A stretch of 64,000 nt of DNA, taken from the NCBI GenBank assembly GCA_032191485.1, contig JAVDOI010000179.1, forward strand, positions 101,001 to 165,000. Reading direction: 5' to 3'. The DNA comes from Leptoclinus maculatus. Lineage: Eukaryota > Chordata > Actinopteri > Perciformes > Stichaeidae. Under the pieces are notes generated by a model. It searched no databases. It was not told the origin of the DNA and saw only the letters and a program-made list of their open reading frames with translations. The translations under genes were made by a program, and so were the position numbers. This document shows, one piece after another, positions 1 through 11,587 of this stretch; the stretch's first letter is position 1; each line of letters starts with the position of its first letter.

Positions 1-978
1 CAGGTATTGAAGCCCTCGCCCCCAGCGGCGGGAACGCAACAGACGATGAATGGTGTAGACCGGACCTCCTCCTTGACCGCCTTTTATCTCACCCCGTAGC
101 TAAATAGTTAGGATTTCGGAATTAATTGTCTTTTTGAAAGTCTTTTACGGCTAATGCCCTAGGCGCTCTCAATTGGATGTAACCCTAACACCCGGTATGT
201 AATAGTTATGTACATCGTCTATACTTTACTATTGCCTATTGTGAACATTCTCACCATTTATGACTAACACTGCAATGTCTTCACCCATGGAACTTACCTT
301 AAGATCCAAATGGTAGCTTCTGTCGTCACGTCTGGATCGCACGGTTAGTGGACAGGGAAGAGGGTTAAATTGTTTTAAAGGACCCGAATACTTGTTTGGT
401 TTCAGTCACTTACTAAATGTAAGGCTGTGTTTTTATTTCAGGTTTTCACACAAGATTCACATACAACAATTTCAATTCAATGAAACAGTTACAGTGGCTA
501 TCAGAACTATTCTATCATTCCTCTTTATCAGTCTTCACTGAGTTTGTAATGAGGCACTCTCCAGTCACTTGCTGGCTTTCCCCCCCCCTTCTCTCAACTT
601 TCTGCTCTGTTCTGCTGTTTTTATTCTACTCTCAGGCTGGAACCTCCTTCAGGCTCACGAGTCACTCATACAGAGTCCTCCTTCTTCTTGGGCTGGGTCA
701 GAATGTAACTGGTTTGATCCTGTTAAAACCAGAAGCACTGTATAAGGCTCGAGTGACTAGGTTACACATAGTGTCTAACTCTAAACAGTTTATATGTTAA
801 AACAAGTTATAATATGATGGTTATAAAAAGTGTAAACACGTTATAGGTTGTGCTGGTTATACTTTGAAATAAAAAGGGTTATAGTTTATACTAGCTATAC
901 TTTTATGCTTTCATACTTTTCTACGATCTTTCTACAGAACGCACCGTGTACATTGGAAGGGGATTTAAAGATCAACTC
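1..978. other. No gene seen; probable 3' flank/3' UTR of the minus-strand receptor gene
   Basis: I see no supported coding exon here. Read on the minus strand, this is downstream of the nicotinic receptor stop codon. A minus-strand AATAAA (plus-strand TTTATT at 620-625, another near 432) could be its polyadenylation signal, giving a 3' UTR of roughly 0.55-0.75 kb that would include the (CA)n tract. The short open frames lack splice context or recognisable protein. Confidence 0.4.
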
Positions 979-1124
<146 letters not shown>

Positions 1125-1178
1125 AACACTGACGTCTGTCCTGACAACACACCTAACCCCCTCGTGGGTCGGGGTCCT

Positions 1179-1307
1179 CTACAGCGTGGTGAGCTCCATG
1201 AGTGTCCCGGCGAAGACGGCGAGCGTCCCGATGATGCACACGGCCATGAACACACAGAGCAGGATGTGGTCCAGAACCATGGCCACGAACTTCCACTCCT
1301 CTGCTGC
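1179..1307 (-). CDS. chrna1: Nicotinic acetylcholine receptor alpha subunit, last coding exon (chrna1-like)
   Basis: The minus strand reads a 42-codon exon ending in TAG (stop at 1181-1179), preceded by a good acceptor (CTCAG, exon starting at 1307). The translation opens AAEEWKFVAMVLDHILLC and continues with VFMAVCIIGTLAVFAG, the amphipathic helix end and fourth transmembrane segment of a muscle-type nicotinic receptor subunit. It resembles the C-terminus I remember for vertebrate CHRNA1 (EWKYVAMVMDHILLGVFM, then IIGTLAVFAG). This cation channel subunit acts at the neuromuscular junction; TM4 faces the lipid. The usual short tail after TM4 is present (LMELTTL here). No other exon of the gene was recognised in the window, so the M1-M3 exons must lie beyond a long repeat-filled intron or be lost. 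The family call is firm; the alpha-1 paralogue is likely rather than proven. Confidence 0.85.
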   Translation of the reverse strand, partial: AAEEWKFVAMVLDHILLCVFMAVCIIGTLAVFAGTLMELTTL

Positions 1308-1579
1308 CTGAGACGAGACGAGGAAGGAAGAGAGAGAGAGACAGAGAGAGTCGTGTTTGAAGTGCTCTGACTAGGAGTGAACGTTATTTGGGTATTTAGT
1401 AAACGGTATGTGGTACTGATGTCATTTTACATCAGTTGTATGATGGGTTTGGCTGCTTTATGTGTTTAAAGTTTGCTTTACACACATGAGACTTGTTGTG
1501 TTTCTGGTCCCCATTTGTTGGTGTGGTTACCAAGGTACATGAAAAAAATCTTATAATTAATTACATTTGAATTAAATTT

Positions 1580-1830
1580 AATGGAAATGTAAAGGAATAT
1601 TTTGACATTTGGGAAAATTAGCTTTTTGGCAGAGAGACGAGACGATTGATACGAGTCTCTGTGTCTGTACAGTGAATGTGAGGCTGGAGACAGCAGCCGG
1701 TTAGCTTAGCTTAGCACAAAGACTGAAAACGGAGGTAAACAGCTAGCCTGGCTCCGCCCAAAGGCTCTCTTATTGACACGTTATGTCTTGTTTGTTTAAT
1801 CCGAACAAGACATAACGTGTTAATATCTGA
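1580..1830 (+). repeat. Teleost interspersed repeat ending in a hairpin
   Basis: The stretch contains phrases I associate with a repeat common in percomorph genomes (for example GCAGCCGGTTAGCTTAGCTT and CAGCTAGCCTGGCTC). At 1776-1792 and 1804-1820 there is a perfect 17-bp inverted repeat with an 11-nt loop, extendable by a G-T wobble and four more pairs. The class is uncertain; it behaves like a non-autonomous element. Family recognition is from memory. Confidence 0.6.
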
Positions 1831-1834
1831 GAAT

Positions 1835-2965
1835 TCCAGATGAGAACGGTTAGCATACAGCCCTCAAATTGAAGAGTTACTGATTGCAATTTATTTCTGA
1901 ATATTTGCAAGCATTTATCTATGATCAATACTTGTTGATAAAATATTAAGAAACTGGTCTGGTTCTGCAAGAAACGATGTCATATCCTCTATTGCATATT
2001 TAGGCCTGTAATTTCTCATACATCCTCACTCCTCTGACGCATGCTTACTCATAATCTCCTTGCTGTCATTGTTTTTTTTAGTGCTGTCAATCGTGGTATC
2101 AGCTGGTCACATGTGATAGCACAGCGACACACCTACGTTGTTAGACATCATCCTGTCTGCTGTTAAACGAGACTCTCTCAGACTTTAGTACGTTCATGTC
2201 AAACGATCTATTATGATGAAAAGTATTTACTTTCTCTTGATTTACTTACTGTAGTATACTTTGTACTACAAGTGGACTATCGCATCACCTTTGTTCATGT
2301 AAACGCACCTCGTAGTTTTGTTGTAATATGACCCGGCAAATTAACATAATGCTAAAGTTACATCCTTTGCATGTTTGTAGGAATCTGAACTGAGCTGTAG
2401 GATCTTGTTTCATTTAGCTAGCGATGGCTGCTGCCTGTCTGTTGTCCTGTGAGCACGCTTTGATCAGACAGAAATAGATGGGAGGGAAGGCGGGACAGAG
2501 CAGCCACTTGGAGCTGTCAATCATTGCCCACTTTAAACTCCCAATTTACGCAGGATACCGAACCACCGGTGCACAATACAAGGTGCTGAGACTCTTTTGT
2601 GTTTGCTGACACGTTCCAGCTGGAAAGTGACAGAAGTGTGGAGATTATTTCTGGTTGTATTTGAGTCCATGATGATATTGTGGGCTGGAAATAAGCTTTT
2701 GACCAAATGTCTTGTGACAGTCTGTTGAGGAGAGTTAATCGATCCTCTGCTGTTAGAATGCATTTGAGCAGAAGAAAACAGAATAGGTTGCCACTTACCC
2801 TCAAATTGAATCTGTTCACTTTCCCCTTGAAGTTGTGTCATCTCCTAATCGGGCATGAATTGTTGTTGAATGGGTATGTTTGGCTAGAAATAACTAGTTA
2901 CTTCTGGCTGCAGTCTTGTCTATTAAGATTATTGTCAGTGAATTAATTCATTCTTCCTATTCTAT
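1835..2965. other. No gene seen; AT-rich intergenic or intronic DNA
   Basis: Open frames at 2517-2946 on both strands are short, overlap each other and lack splice context or known motifs. If the receptor gene continues on the minus strand, this would be its last intron, but none of its transmembrane exons is visible here. Confidence 0.4.
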
Positions 2966-3685
2966 TGTCTGTCTTTCTCCCTCCCAACCTCCCTGTCTGT
3001 CTTTCTCCCTCCCAACCTCCCTGTCTGTCTCCCTGTCTCCCTCCCTCCCTGTCTACCTCCCTCCCTCCCTGTCTTTCTCCCTCCCTCCCTCCCTCCCTCC
3101 CTCCCTCCCCTGTCTTTCTCCCTCCCTCCCTCCCTCCCTGTCTCCCTGTCTGTCTCCCTCCCTGTCTCCCTCCCTGTCTGTCTCCCTGTCTGTCTCCCTT
3201 CCTCCCTCCCTCCCTGTCTTTCTCCCTCCCTCCCTGTCTGTCTCCCTCCCTCCCTGTATCCCCGTCTCCCTGTCCCCCTGTCTCCCTCCCTGTCCCCCTG
3301 TCTGTCTGTCTCCCTCCATCCCTCCCTCCGTCTCCCTCCCTCCCTCCCTGTATCCCCGTCTCCCTCCCTCTCTCCCTCCCTCCCTCCCTGTCTGTCTGTC
3401 TCCCTCCCTGTCTGTCTCCCTTCCTCCCTCCCTCCCTTTATCCCTCCCTGTCTCCCTGTCTCCCTCCCTCCCCTGTCTTTCTCCCTCCCTCCCTGTCTCC
3501 CTGTCTCCCTCCCTGTCTGTCTGTCTCCCTCCCTGTCTCCCTCCCTGTCTGTCTCCCTCCCTCCCTGTCTCCCTGTCTCCCTCCCTGTCTGTTTGTCTGT
3601 CTCCCTCCCTGTCTCCCTCCCTCCCTGTCTCCCTCCCTCCCTGTCTCCCTCCCTCCCTCCCTCCCTCTCTCCCTCCCTCCCTCCC
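2966..3685. repeat. 0.7 kb homopyrimidine tract, (CCCT)n with CTGT interruptions
   Basis: This is almost pure C/T on the plus strand, built from CCCT and CTGT units in irregular blocks. The minus strand is a G-rich homopurine-like tract with many GGGAGGGA runs. The long open frames across it (Pro/Leu/Ser or Gly/Arg/Glu rich) are repeat translations, not genes. The tract runs directly into a CACAG acceptor at 3689. Confidence 0.95.
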
Positions 3686-3689
3686 ACAG

Positions 3690-3768
3690 AAGGTGCAGAA
3701 AGAGAGCCAGTGTGATCCTGTCGACAGAGGACCAGAGTAACTTCCAGATCACTCCGATGAAGATCAAA
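3690..3768 (+). CDS. Orphan exon-like block A of an unrecognised gene
   Basis: The block is flanked by CACAG at 3685-3689 and GTGAGG at 3769. One of its three frames is open throughout: 26 residues beginning RCRKRASVILSTEDQSNFQ, rich in polar residues, with a basic RKRAS patch that could be a kinase site. I do not recognise the family. It starts with one base completing a codon and ends in phase 0. That does not match the start phase of the next candidate exon (3908), so either an exon is missing or this is a relic. The 0.7 kb pyrimidine repeat serves as its polypyrimidine tract. Confidence 0.35.
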
Positions 3769-3907
3769 GTGAGGCTCCGTTTCATTGAGAATTTCAAAGC
3801 GACGGCGACGGAGGATTTCCGGTGCTAAACGCTTTCTCTCCGGTTTGTGTGATCGGGTGTGAAAAGGAGCCATTGGTGTGAAATGCGGCCTTTTGTTGGC
3901 TTACAAG

Positions 3908-3958
3908 GAGGAATGACACGTGGTACTACAAGAACTTCAAAGAGTTTGTAGGAGACAA
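3908..3958 (+). CDS. Orphan exon-like block B of an unrecognised gene
   Basis: Bounded by an ACAAG acceptor and a GTAAGG donor. The open frame reads RNDTWYYKNFKEFVGD and ends with two bases of a split codon. That phase joins correctly to block C at 8098, giving a continuous reading frame across the L2-like LINE, which would then be an intronic insertion. The aromatic-rich segment looks like real protein, but I cannot name it. Confidence 0.35.
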
Positions 3959-3968
3959 GTAAGGATCC

Positions 3969-4079
3969 CTTTACAGCCGGCTGAATCTTACTTTTCATGA
4001 TATTTCAGAGGACAGCTGTGATGAGCAGAAACATGCTGCCAAATGAATTACATGCAGGACAATCTAAGAAGACGATACT
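3969..4079. other. Short stretch before the LINE, nothing recognised
   Basis: This lies between orphan block B and the first sequence I can assign to the LINE. It may be intron or the unaligned 5' end of the LINE. Confidence 0.3.
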
Positions 4080-7000
4080 GGTTCAGTATAGTTAGTCTGT
4101 GTGAGTTATGAGTTATGCTTAGGAGGGCCGGCATTCATCCCACTTTGGATGGAGCAGATCTCATTTCTGCAAATCTGACCCAGTTTCTTTGTGGATCTAG
4201 TCCATGACAACCCAGGGTTCAGACCAGGAAGCAGAGTTATAGTCTTACACACTTCTCTGAGCTTCCATTAGAGCAGCTACTTACCCAAAACCATATGGAG
4301 ACTGTGTCTGCCCCACGGCCACTTAAATTAATTAAATCAAAAGTAAACAGTCGAGGAGTTATATTAAATAATCTAATCCAAGTTAAAACTAACGCAACAG
4401 TGCAACAAAATAGGATAATTAAATGTGGACTTAAATATCAGATCTTTGTCATCTAAAGCTGTATTAGTAAATGAGTTAATATTAGATAATCATATTCATT
4501 TATTTTGTCTTACTGAAACCTGGCTGTGTAATGAAGAATATGTCAGCCTAAATGAATCAACTCCTCCAAGTCATATTAATACTCATATTCCTCGAGGCTC
4601 CGGCCGAGGAGGTGGAGTAGCAGCCATCTTTGACTCAAGCCTATTATTGAACCCTAAACCTAAACTAGACTATAACTCATTTGAAGGCCTGGTTCTTAGT
4701 CTTTCACACCCAACGTGGAAAACAATACAGCCAGTTATATTTGTTATAGTGTACCGGGCCCCAGGTCCGTATTCTGAATTTCTATCAGAGTTTTCTCAGT
4801 TTCTGTCAAGCCTGGTCCTTAAAACAGATAAAGTAATTATTGTAGGTGACTTTAATATTCATGTGGATGTTGAGAATGATAGCCTTAGTACTGCGTTTAT
4901 CTCATTATTAGATTCGATTGGTTTCTGTCAGAGTGTACAGAAACCCACTCACTGTTTTAACCCTCGACCTGGTTCTGACTTATGGCATCTCAATAGAAGA
5001 TTTAATAGTCTTTGCACAGAACCCTCTCTTGTCGGACCATTATCTAATAACTTTTGAATTCCTACTAACGGAGTGTGCGCCATTAAGCAAGAGTTACTAC
5101 ACTAGATGTCTATCTGATGGTGCTGTAGCTCAGTTTAAAGAAGCGATTCCATCTTTATTCAACTCAATACCATGCTTTGATATAACAGAGGACTCCTGTG
5201 ATAACTTTAGTCCGACCCAGATTGATCATCTTGTCGATAGTGCTACAAGCTCACTGAGAAGGACACTAGACTCTATTGCTCCTCTAAAAAAGAAGGTAGT
5301 AAAACAAAGGAGGTTCGCTCCATGGTATAACCCTCAAACCCGTAAATTAAAGCAGACATCGCGAAAACTTGAAAGAACATGGCGTTCCACTAACTTGGAA
5401 GAATCTCGGTTAGTCTGGCGAGACAGTCTTAAGATATATAAGAAGGTCCTCCGTAATGCCAGAGCAGCCTATTACTCATCGTTAATAGAGAAAAATAAGA
5501 ACAACTCCAGGTTTCTCTTCAGCACTGTAGCCAGGCTGACAGAGAGTCACAGCTCTGTTGAGCCGCGTATTCCTATAGACCTCAGTAGTAATGACTTCAT
5601 GAACTTCTTTAATGATAAGATCATACCTATTAGAGAGAGCATTAACAATGTACTGCCCTCGACTAGTACCGATCTTTCCTCAAATAGGGTACCCTTAGAA
5701 ACAGCTGCAAACCATGATATATGTTTAGATGGCTTTACTCCCATCGATCTTGATAAATTAACTTCAACAATCTCTAAGTCTAAACCCTCTACCTGTCTCT
5801 TAGACCCTATACCGACTAGACTGCTTAAAGAAGTGCTACCATTAATTAGCACGTCTCTACTAGATATGATCAACCTGTCTCTACTAACAGGCCATGTACC
5901 ACAGTCCTTCAAAGTAGCTGTAATTAAACCTCTTCTTAAGAAGCCCACTCTCGACCCAGAGGTGTTGGCTAACTATAGGCCGATCTCCAACCTTCCATTC
6001 CTCTCTAAGATCCTTGAGAAAGCAGTAGCTAATCAGTTGTGTGACTTTCTACATAACAATAGTTTATTTGAGGATTTTCAGTCAGGATTTAGAAAGCATC
6101 ATAGCACAGAGACAGCTCTGGTAAAAATTACTAATGACCTTCTAATTGCATCAGACAAAGGACTTGTCTCTGTTCTTGTCTTGTTAGACCTTAGTGCTGC
6201 GTTCAACACCATAGACCATTACATCCTGTTACAGAGACTTGAACATTATATCGGCATCAAAGGAACCGCACTGAACTGGTTTAAGTCCTATTTATCGGAT
6301 CGATCTCAGTTTGTATATGTAAACGATGAAGCCTCGATGAGGACCAACGTTAGTTATGGAGTTCCACAAGGTTCTGTGCTTGGACCAATTCTGTTCACCT
6401 TATATATGCTTCCTTTAGGTAATATTATCAGAGAACATTCTATAAAGTTTCATTGTTATGCAGATGATACTCAATTATATATATCAATTAAACCAGATGA
6501 AACAAACCAGCTCACTAAACTACAAGCATGTCTTAAGGACATAAAAACCTGGATGACCTGCAACTTCCTGATGTTAAACTCAGACAAAACTGAAGTTATT
6601 CTACTAGGCCCAGAACACCTCCGAAATCAGTTATCTAATGACATAGTTTCTCTAGATGGCATTGCGCTGGCATCCAGCTGCACCATAAAGAATCTTGGAG
6701 TCATTTTTGATCAGGATTTGTCTTTTAATTCTCAGATAAAACAAATTTCTGGGACTGCCTTTTTTCACCTACGTAATATTTAAAAAATCAGGCACATCTT
6801 GTCTCATAGCGATGCAGAGAAATTAGTTCATGCATTTGTTACCTCTAGACTAGATTACTGCAATTCCTTATTTTCAGGTTGCTCTAATAAATCTCTTAAA
6901 TCTCTCCAGCTGATTCAGAATGCTGCAGCTCGTGTACTAACAAGAACTAAGAAAAGAGATCATATTAGTCCTGTATTAGCTTCTCTGCACTGGCTCCCCG

Positions 7001-8019
7001 TAAAATCTAGAATAGAATTAAAAATTCTTTTACTTACCTACAAAGCCCGAACTGGTCGGGCACCATCATATCTTAAAGAGCTTATAGTACCATATTATCC
7101 TACTAGAGAGCTGCGCTCCTCTAATTCAGGGTTACTTGTAGTTCCTAGAGTCTTAAAGAGTAGGATGGGAGCCAGAGCCTTCAGTTACCAAGCTCCTCTT
7201 TTGTGGAACAAGCTTCCCGTTTCAGTCCGGGGGGCAGACACACTCACCACATTTAAGAGTAAGTTTAAGACTTTCCTTTTTGATAGTGCTTATAGTTAGG
7301 GCTGGCTCAGGTCTGCCTTGGACCAGCCCTTAGACAAACTGGTATAGGCGTAGACTACAGGGGGACTTCCTAGGATACACCGAGCTCCTCTCTCCTCTTC
7401 TTCATCTCTGTCTGTATGAATTGATGTCCCATTAATGCTCACTACTAACTCTACTTCTTCCCCGGAGTCTTTGTGCTTTCTCTCCTCACAGGTTTCCATG
7501 TATCGTGGTGTCATGTGGACCCTGGTCCTTCCTCCCGCCTTAACCCTGCTGACTCCCACTAATAAATAACACTCTTATTATTACTTACATTACTATTTCA
7601 TATTACCGGTACCATTAATGCACATTATTGACCAGCTTCTTCACCAGAGTATCTGTGCTTTATCGCCTCACAGGTACCTCTGGATCCGGGTTGTACCTGG
7701 ACCTGGTCTTTCCACCTGCCGTAGTTCTGTCATACATTGAATGTGTTGAAATTACATTGCATGTGTTGTAAATTTGTTATGCTGTTCAACACTTGACATC
7801 TATTGCACTTCTGTCCATCCTGATAGAGGATCCCTCCTCTGTTGCTCTCCCTAAGGTCTCTTCCTCTTTTCTCCCCGTTAAAGGTTTTTTTTGGGGGAGT
7901 TTTTCCTGTTCCGATGTGAGGGTTCCGGGACAAGATGATGTCATGTGTACATATTGTAAAGCCCTCTGAGGCAAATTTGTGATTTTGGGCTATACAAAAT
8001 AAATTGAATTGAATTATGG
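4080..8019 (+). mobile_element. L2/CR1-type LINE (Maui-like), nearly full length
   Basis: The element contains an apurinic-type endonuclease region and a reverse transcriptase, followed by a 3' UTR that ends GGGCTATACAAAATAAATTG with a short ATTGAATTGAATT tail, typical of teleost L2-like elements. No LTRs are present. The 5' boundary is approximate. The body sits between orphan exon blocks B and C, so it may be an insertion into an intron. Assignment to the L2 clade rests on overall protein resemblance and tail type, from memory. Confidence 0.85.
4425..7299 (+). pseudogene. LINE endonuclease-reverse transcriptase ORF with one frameshift and one stop
   Basis: The 5' part (4425 to about 4980) encodes the endonuclease with LTETWLC, RGGGVA and GDFNIH motifs. 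The frame then shifts near 4975 into 4918-6783, which carries the reverse transcriptase: ANYRPISNLPFLSKILEKAV, GVPQGSVLGPILFTLYM and the catalytic YADDTQLY. A TAA at 6781-6783 interrupts it, and the conserved C-terminal region resumes from about 6799 (SRLDYCNSL, LHWLPVKSRIELKI) to a natural stop at 7297-7299. Only two lesions in about 2.9 kb suggest a fairly recent insertion. It cannot make an intact protein as it stands unless the lesions are sequencing errors. Confidence 0.88.
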
Positions 8020-8097
8020 CACCCCTCAGCAGTGTGGGGGTCTGCCTTAGTGGTTCATGTGAATGGCTGACACACCATTCTGTCACCTGACCTGCAG

Positions 8098-8203
8098 TGT
8101 GAAGATTCCAACACAGTCAGAGGACGAGCCGATCGGCTGCTTTGAGCTTGAGGATGACTGGAACGATGTGGAGATCAAGCTGCAGCAGTGTCGCGTTGCA
8201 AAG
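8098..8203 (+). CDS. Orphan exon-like block C of an unrecognised gene
   Basis: Preceded by ACCTGCAG and followed by GTACAC. After one base completing a codon it reads 35 residues, VKIPTQSEDEPIGCFELEDD continuing WNDVEIKLQQCRVAK. It has protein-like composition, no stops, and ends in phase 0. Its incoming phase fits block B. There is no recognised family. Just downstream, from 8413, the locus is filled with repeats and no further exon was found, so the gene may be truncated or have a very long next intron. Confidence 0.4.
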
Positions 8204-8412
8204 GTACACACTGCATCCAGGACACACTTTGTCTTTCTTCCTCACATTTCAACCTCATCATTTAATTCTGTAACACTGTTTTTTGTTACTTCAACATTTT
8301 GTTATTTAGTAGTATTCAGGGCTTCCAAAATGCACTAAAAAGAGAACAGGTATGGCTACATACTAAAGTAGGCTAAATGAAGGCCATCATTTTCAATTTG
8401 CTGTCATTGTCT

Positions 8413-11400
8413 TGTAACGCGCGGTGCCGCCGCACGTGTTAATAAATAAATAAATAAAGAGAGGCCTCCTGTTGGAAACGAACAGAAGTGAACGAGCGAT
8501 CTCTCAGAAGTGTATACGGCGACTGAGAGGACCTCGCCGGCGACGGGCAGACCCGAGCTGCCGCCGGGGTGACCACGGATCCACCAGACTCGTGTCTCGA
8601 TGTCCGGTCGTCCCCCTGTGAGTGCCCCTAGTGCATACAAGGACTGCGAGAAGGGGGAGAGATGCGGAGGACCAGTTCTCTCTCTATATGACTCACTCAC
8701 CTGGCCTTAAGGAGAGTGCCTGAAAAGGAGACAGTGTTGCTCCTGAGCATTCCCCCGAATTTGCCTCGATAGCCTCCGCTTAAGAGAGACCTATACAGGT
8801 AGCCAATCTTACCAAATAGTAATAAATCACCAACAGAATAGCAACCAGTATCGCGCTTGCTGTATTGTCTCGATCGCAAAACATTGAGTTACTTTTTAGG
8901 TTAGTCTTTTGCTCGAATAGCCGTCGGATTTAACGTCTTTATTAATTTTGTATAAGTTCTAAATATTTGTATTACCCCTGCCCAGAGCCCAACAGATATA
9001 AAGCTCTTTTCAAACTTTTGCTTGAAGCGGGGCTTTCCCCGGTCTTCTCTTAACTATAGAAACGGATGTTAGTATATGTAGGTGTGTGTGCAGTAGTTGC
9101 ATCAGTCGTGTGCCGTGCTGGAAGTCCTTCAACTTACCACAGGGGCTGGGTGATCTCCCCCCCGGAGGAGACCCCTTCTGTCCGGTCTTCCCAGAAGAGA
9201 GGTTGAAAAAGGAGTCGGCCGAAAAAGTTCAATTATCAGTTATTTTATTTTTGTCCAATTCAAAGTAAATCTTTTTGTTCCAATACAAAGGAAAAATGAT
9301 CAATTAACCTTCTGGGCCCGAGCGACGACCAATTGGTCGTTCAGTGGGCCGAACAGAACCGAGCCGGTACCGAAGAAAGCTATTTTCGGTAGCAAATATA
9401 ATATTTCCACAACCATGTAGCATAACGTTTGAACGAAGAATTTCTCATGAACCGAAGCATGTGTAACACTTTACACACTCAAAACACAATAAAACACGAT
9501 CTACGACAACATTCCTAGCCTCGTGCTAAATATCGTCACTTTTTCGCGTTCATTTGGCCGAGATACGCATCAGAAATAGTCCCTCAAAAGACGCTAATCA
9601 ACCGGCCGGCCTAAAGCTGTGTAGTTAGCAGCCGTAGCATTCAAGCACGCTTCGAACCTACAACTCCAATTCCCTCTCCGGGAAACCCTTCAAAGTTGAC
9701 CGGGGGGACAGCAGCCCCCAGCAACGATAACTCAGCCAAATAATTATGGGATGGTACTCACAGTTTTGAAGCAAAATCATCAAACAGTGTCCTTATACTC
9801 CATTTTGACCGCTGAAACGGCTCCTACTGTCCATTTCCGTTGTAAAAAACGTTGTGAAACAAAGGAAGGGGGGTCAAACACGCGAGGCGAGGCAGTCTCG
9901 GCTATTTATGCGCCGGCTCTTCGGCTTAGATCGGATTTTTTCGGAAAACTAAAGACTTCCTGGTAAATCTGTTAACGCCATTCGATTGGCCACATCCAGC
10001 CACGTGCACAGAGCGAAAAAAAACGAAAATCGACCAATCAGGGGCTCTACAACGGCCCAATACACACCAGCTATTGCGCAATCCTCCCGTAGCTCGCCGG
10101 CCTGGAGAGCTTTGGAGACGGTTCCAGCTCTCCAAAATGATTTCTAACTGCTGTATGTGATGGATTGTGCATGTAGGAAGGAAGTTAAATATATAGTTAT
10201 TTAGCTTCTAAAAGTACAATGGAACAGCTGGAGAGGCTGTTTCTCACATGACGACCTCTCGTGACCTCTCGTACACGTTTATGTCTCTTGCTCTGGCCTA
10301 CTTCACTCTATTCACTCCAATTCTTTTGTGGGTGACTACTGCCATCATTTGCTATGATGGTGGGTGGGTTTTAGGCTTTCCTCTGCCTAATTTAATATAG
10401 TATTATGAATAATAGTGCTTTCTCACCATACGAATTTGACATAGGGCTGTGTTCCATCTTCAGCAGCCATTAACCAGTAACATATAGAACCTATTTACTC
10501 AAATCATATGAGCAAACCCTTCTTAGTGTTAATAATTCTTTGCAATGGTTCAAATAGACCTTGTAGTTGGAGTGTAGGGCCCTTTGAGTATGTGTAAAAT
10601 ATTTTCGAAAATTAGTCCAAAAATTGTCTAGGGCCCGACTTAAAGAACAAAATCGAAAAAGAATTTAAAAACCCTGAACTCAGTGAGCAAGCTATTTTCA
10701 AAAGTCCGGAGATTCTAAGAAATCAGTTTTAACCCCACGCCGGTAAAGACCTGGTGGACTTCTCCCTCAATCACGCCCCGATCTTCTAAAACCGAGAATA
10801 TTTATACTCTAGATCTACCGGGGGTGTTTTCACCCCCACCCTTCGGTGCCTCTCTTGGGAGGCCTCACATGGGCTTGGTAACCCCCGTGAGTTTAGTCAT
10901 ACATTGATAGACCTGTTGTTGGTTACCCCAAAGACCTCTACTGATACTCAATGACATAGGAACACGCCATGCTCACTGGTTAATAATTATACTCTGACCC
11001 AGATACCTCCTCGTAAGATTTCAACAGGTTACAGGGATAAATGGTAATACATCAAACAATAGAAAAAAAATTCAACACATAATACACCATTGTGCCCAGC
11101 GTATGATTAATAACTGAGTATACTCATATATACGTACTCTTCTGCATTAAAGCGTCCATGTCCTTACGGGACAAGAATACGGACGCGGCTCAAGGCCTTA
11201 ACAAAAGTTAAAGGTAACTTACATAAAAAGTCAAAAATTAAAAGTGTGTGTGTTAAGGCTAAGCCTAAAAGTGTGTGTGTTAAGGCTAAGCCTAAAGTTA
11301 AAGGTAACTTACATAAAAAGTAACAAATTAAAAGTGTGTGTATGAAGGCAAAGCCTAAAAGTTAAAGGTAATTTACATAAAAAGTAAAAAATTAAAAGTG

Positions 11401-11587
11401 TGTGTGTGAAGGCATGTGCAGTGACGCATGGCCAAGGGCTATGACCTGGCAGACATTAGTCCGGCGGCAGGCACCAAGGCCTGTGAGAAGGGTTAGGAAG
11501 GTTTAGGTCCGAGACTGTGTAAACATAATCCCCGGAGCATATCCCCCTGAACTGTCACCTAGACAGTACCTGTCCTAGGAAAGTCCG
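8413..11587. repeat. Unclassified dispersed repeat, copy 1 (carries an insertion)
   Basis: It starts TGTAACGCGCGGTGCCGCC and is closely repeated at 19748-21380 in the same orientation. Landmarks shared by both copies include GGCAGACCCGAGCTGCCGCC-like text, CCCCTGCCCAGAGCCCAACA, CCGGGGGTGTTTTCAC, and a terminal zone of TTAAGGCTAAGCCTAAA tandem repeats. No protein is encoded. The TG start and AATAAA-rich beginning are compatible with LTR or retroelement 3' sequence, but no matching CA terminus or primer-binding site was found, so the class stays open. Copy 1 has two segments that copy 2 lacks: about 115 bp after 9131, and the TTAA-bounded block at 9304-10643. Confidence 0.75.
9304..10643. mobile_element. 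TTAA-bounded insertion inside repeat copy 1
   Basis: A 1.33 kb block between TTAA at 9304-9307 and TTAA at 10640-10643 is missing from copy 2, which has only ATGAC between two TTAAs. The left end reads TTAACCTTCTGGGCCCG. The right 100 bp matches, in inverse orientation, a fragment at 27027-27185 that also begins TTAACCTTCTGG. TTAA target choice is the hallmark of piggyBac (and Kolobok) transposons. No transposase remains, so it is non-autonomous or decayed. The terminal inverted repeats are poor, so class assignment is moderate. Confidence 0.55.

Noticed and set aside
2916..3873. Open frames of about 270-300 codons over 2.9-3.9 kb on both strands
   Set aside because: They are translations of the CCCT/CTGT pyrimidine repeat (Pro-Ser-Leu or Gly-Arg-Glu rich) with no domain or splice support.
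7730..8338. Open frames over the L2 3' UTR and block C, both strands
   Set aside because: The minus-strand frames follow the LINE 3' UTR; only the splice-bounded part 8098-8203 was kept.
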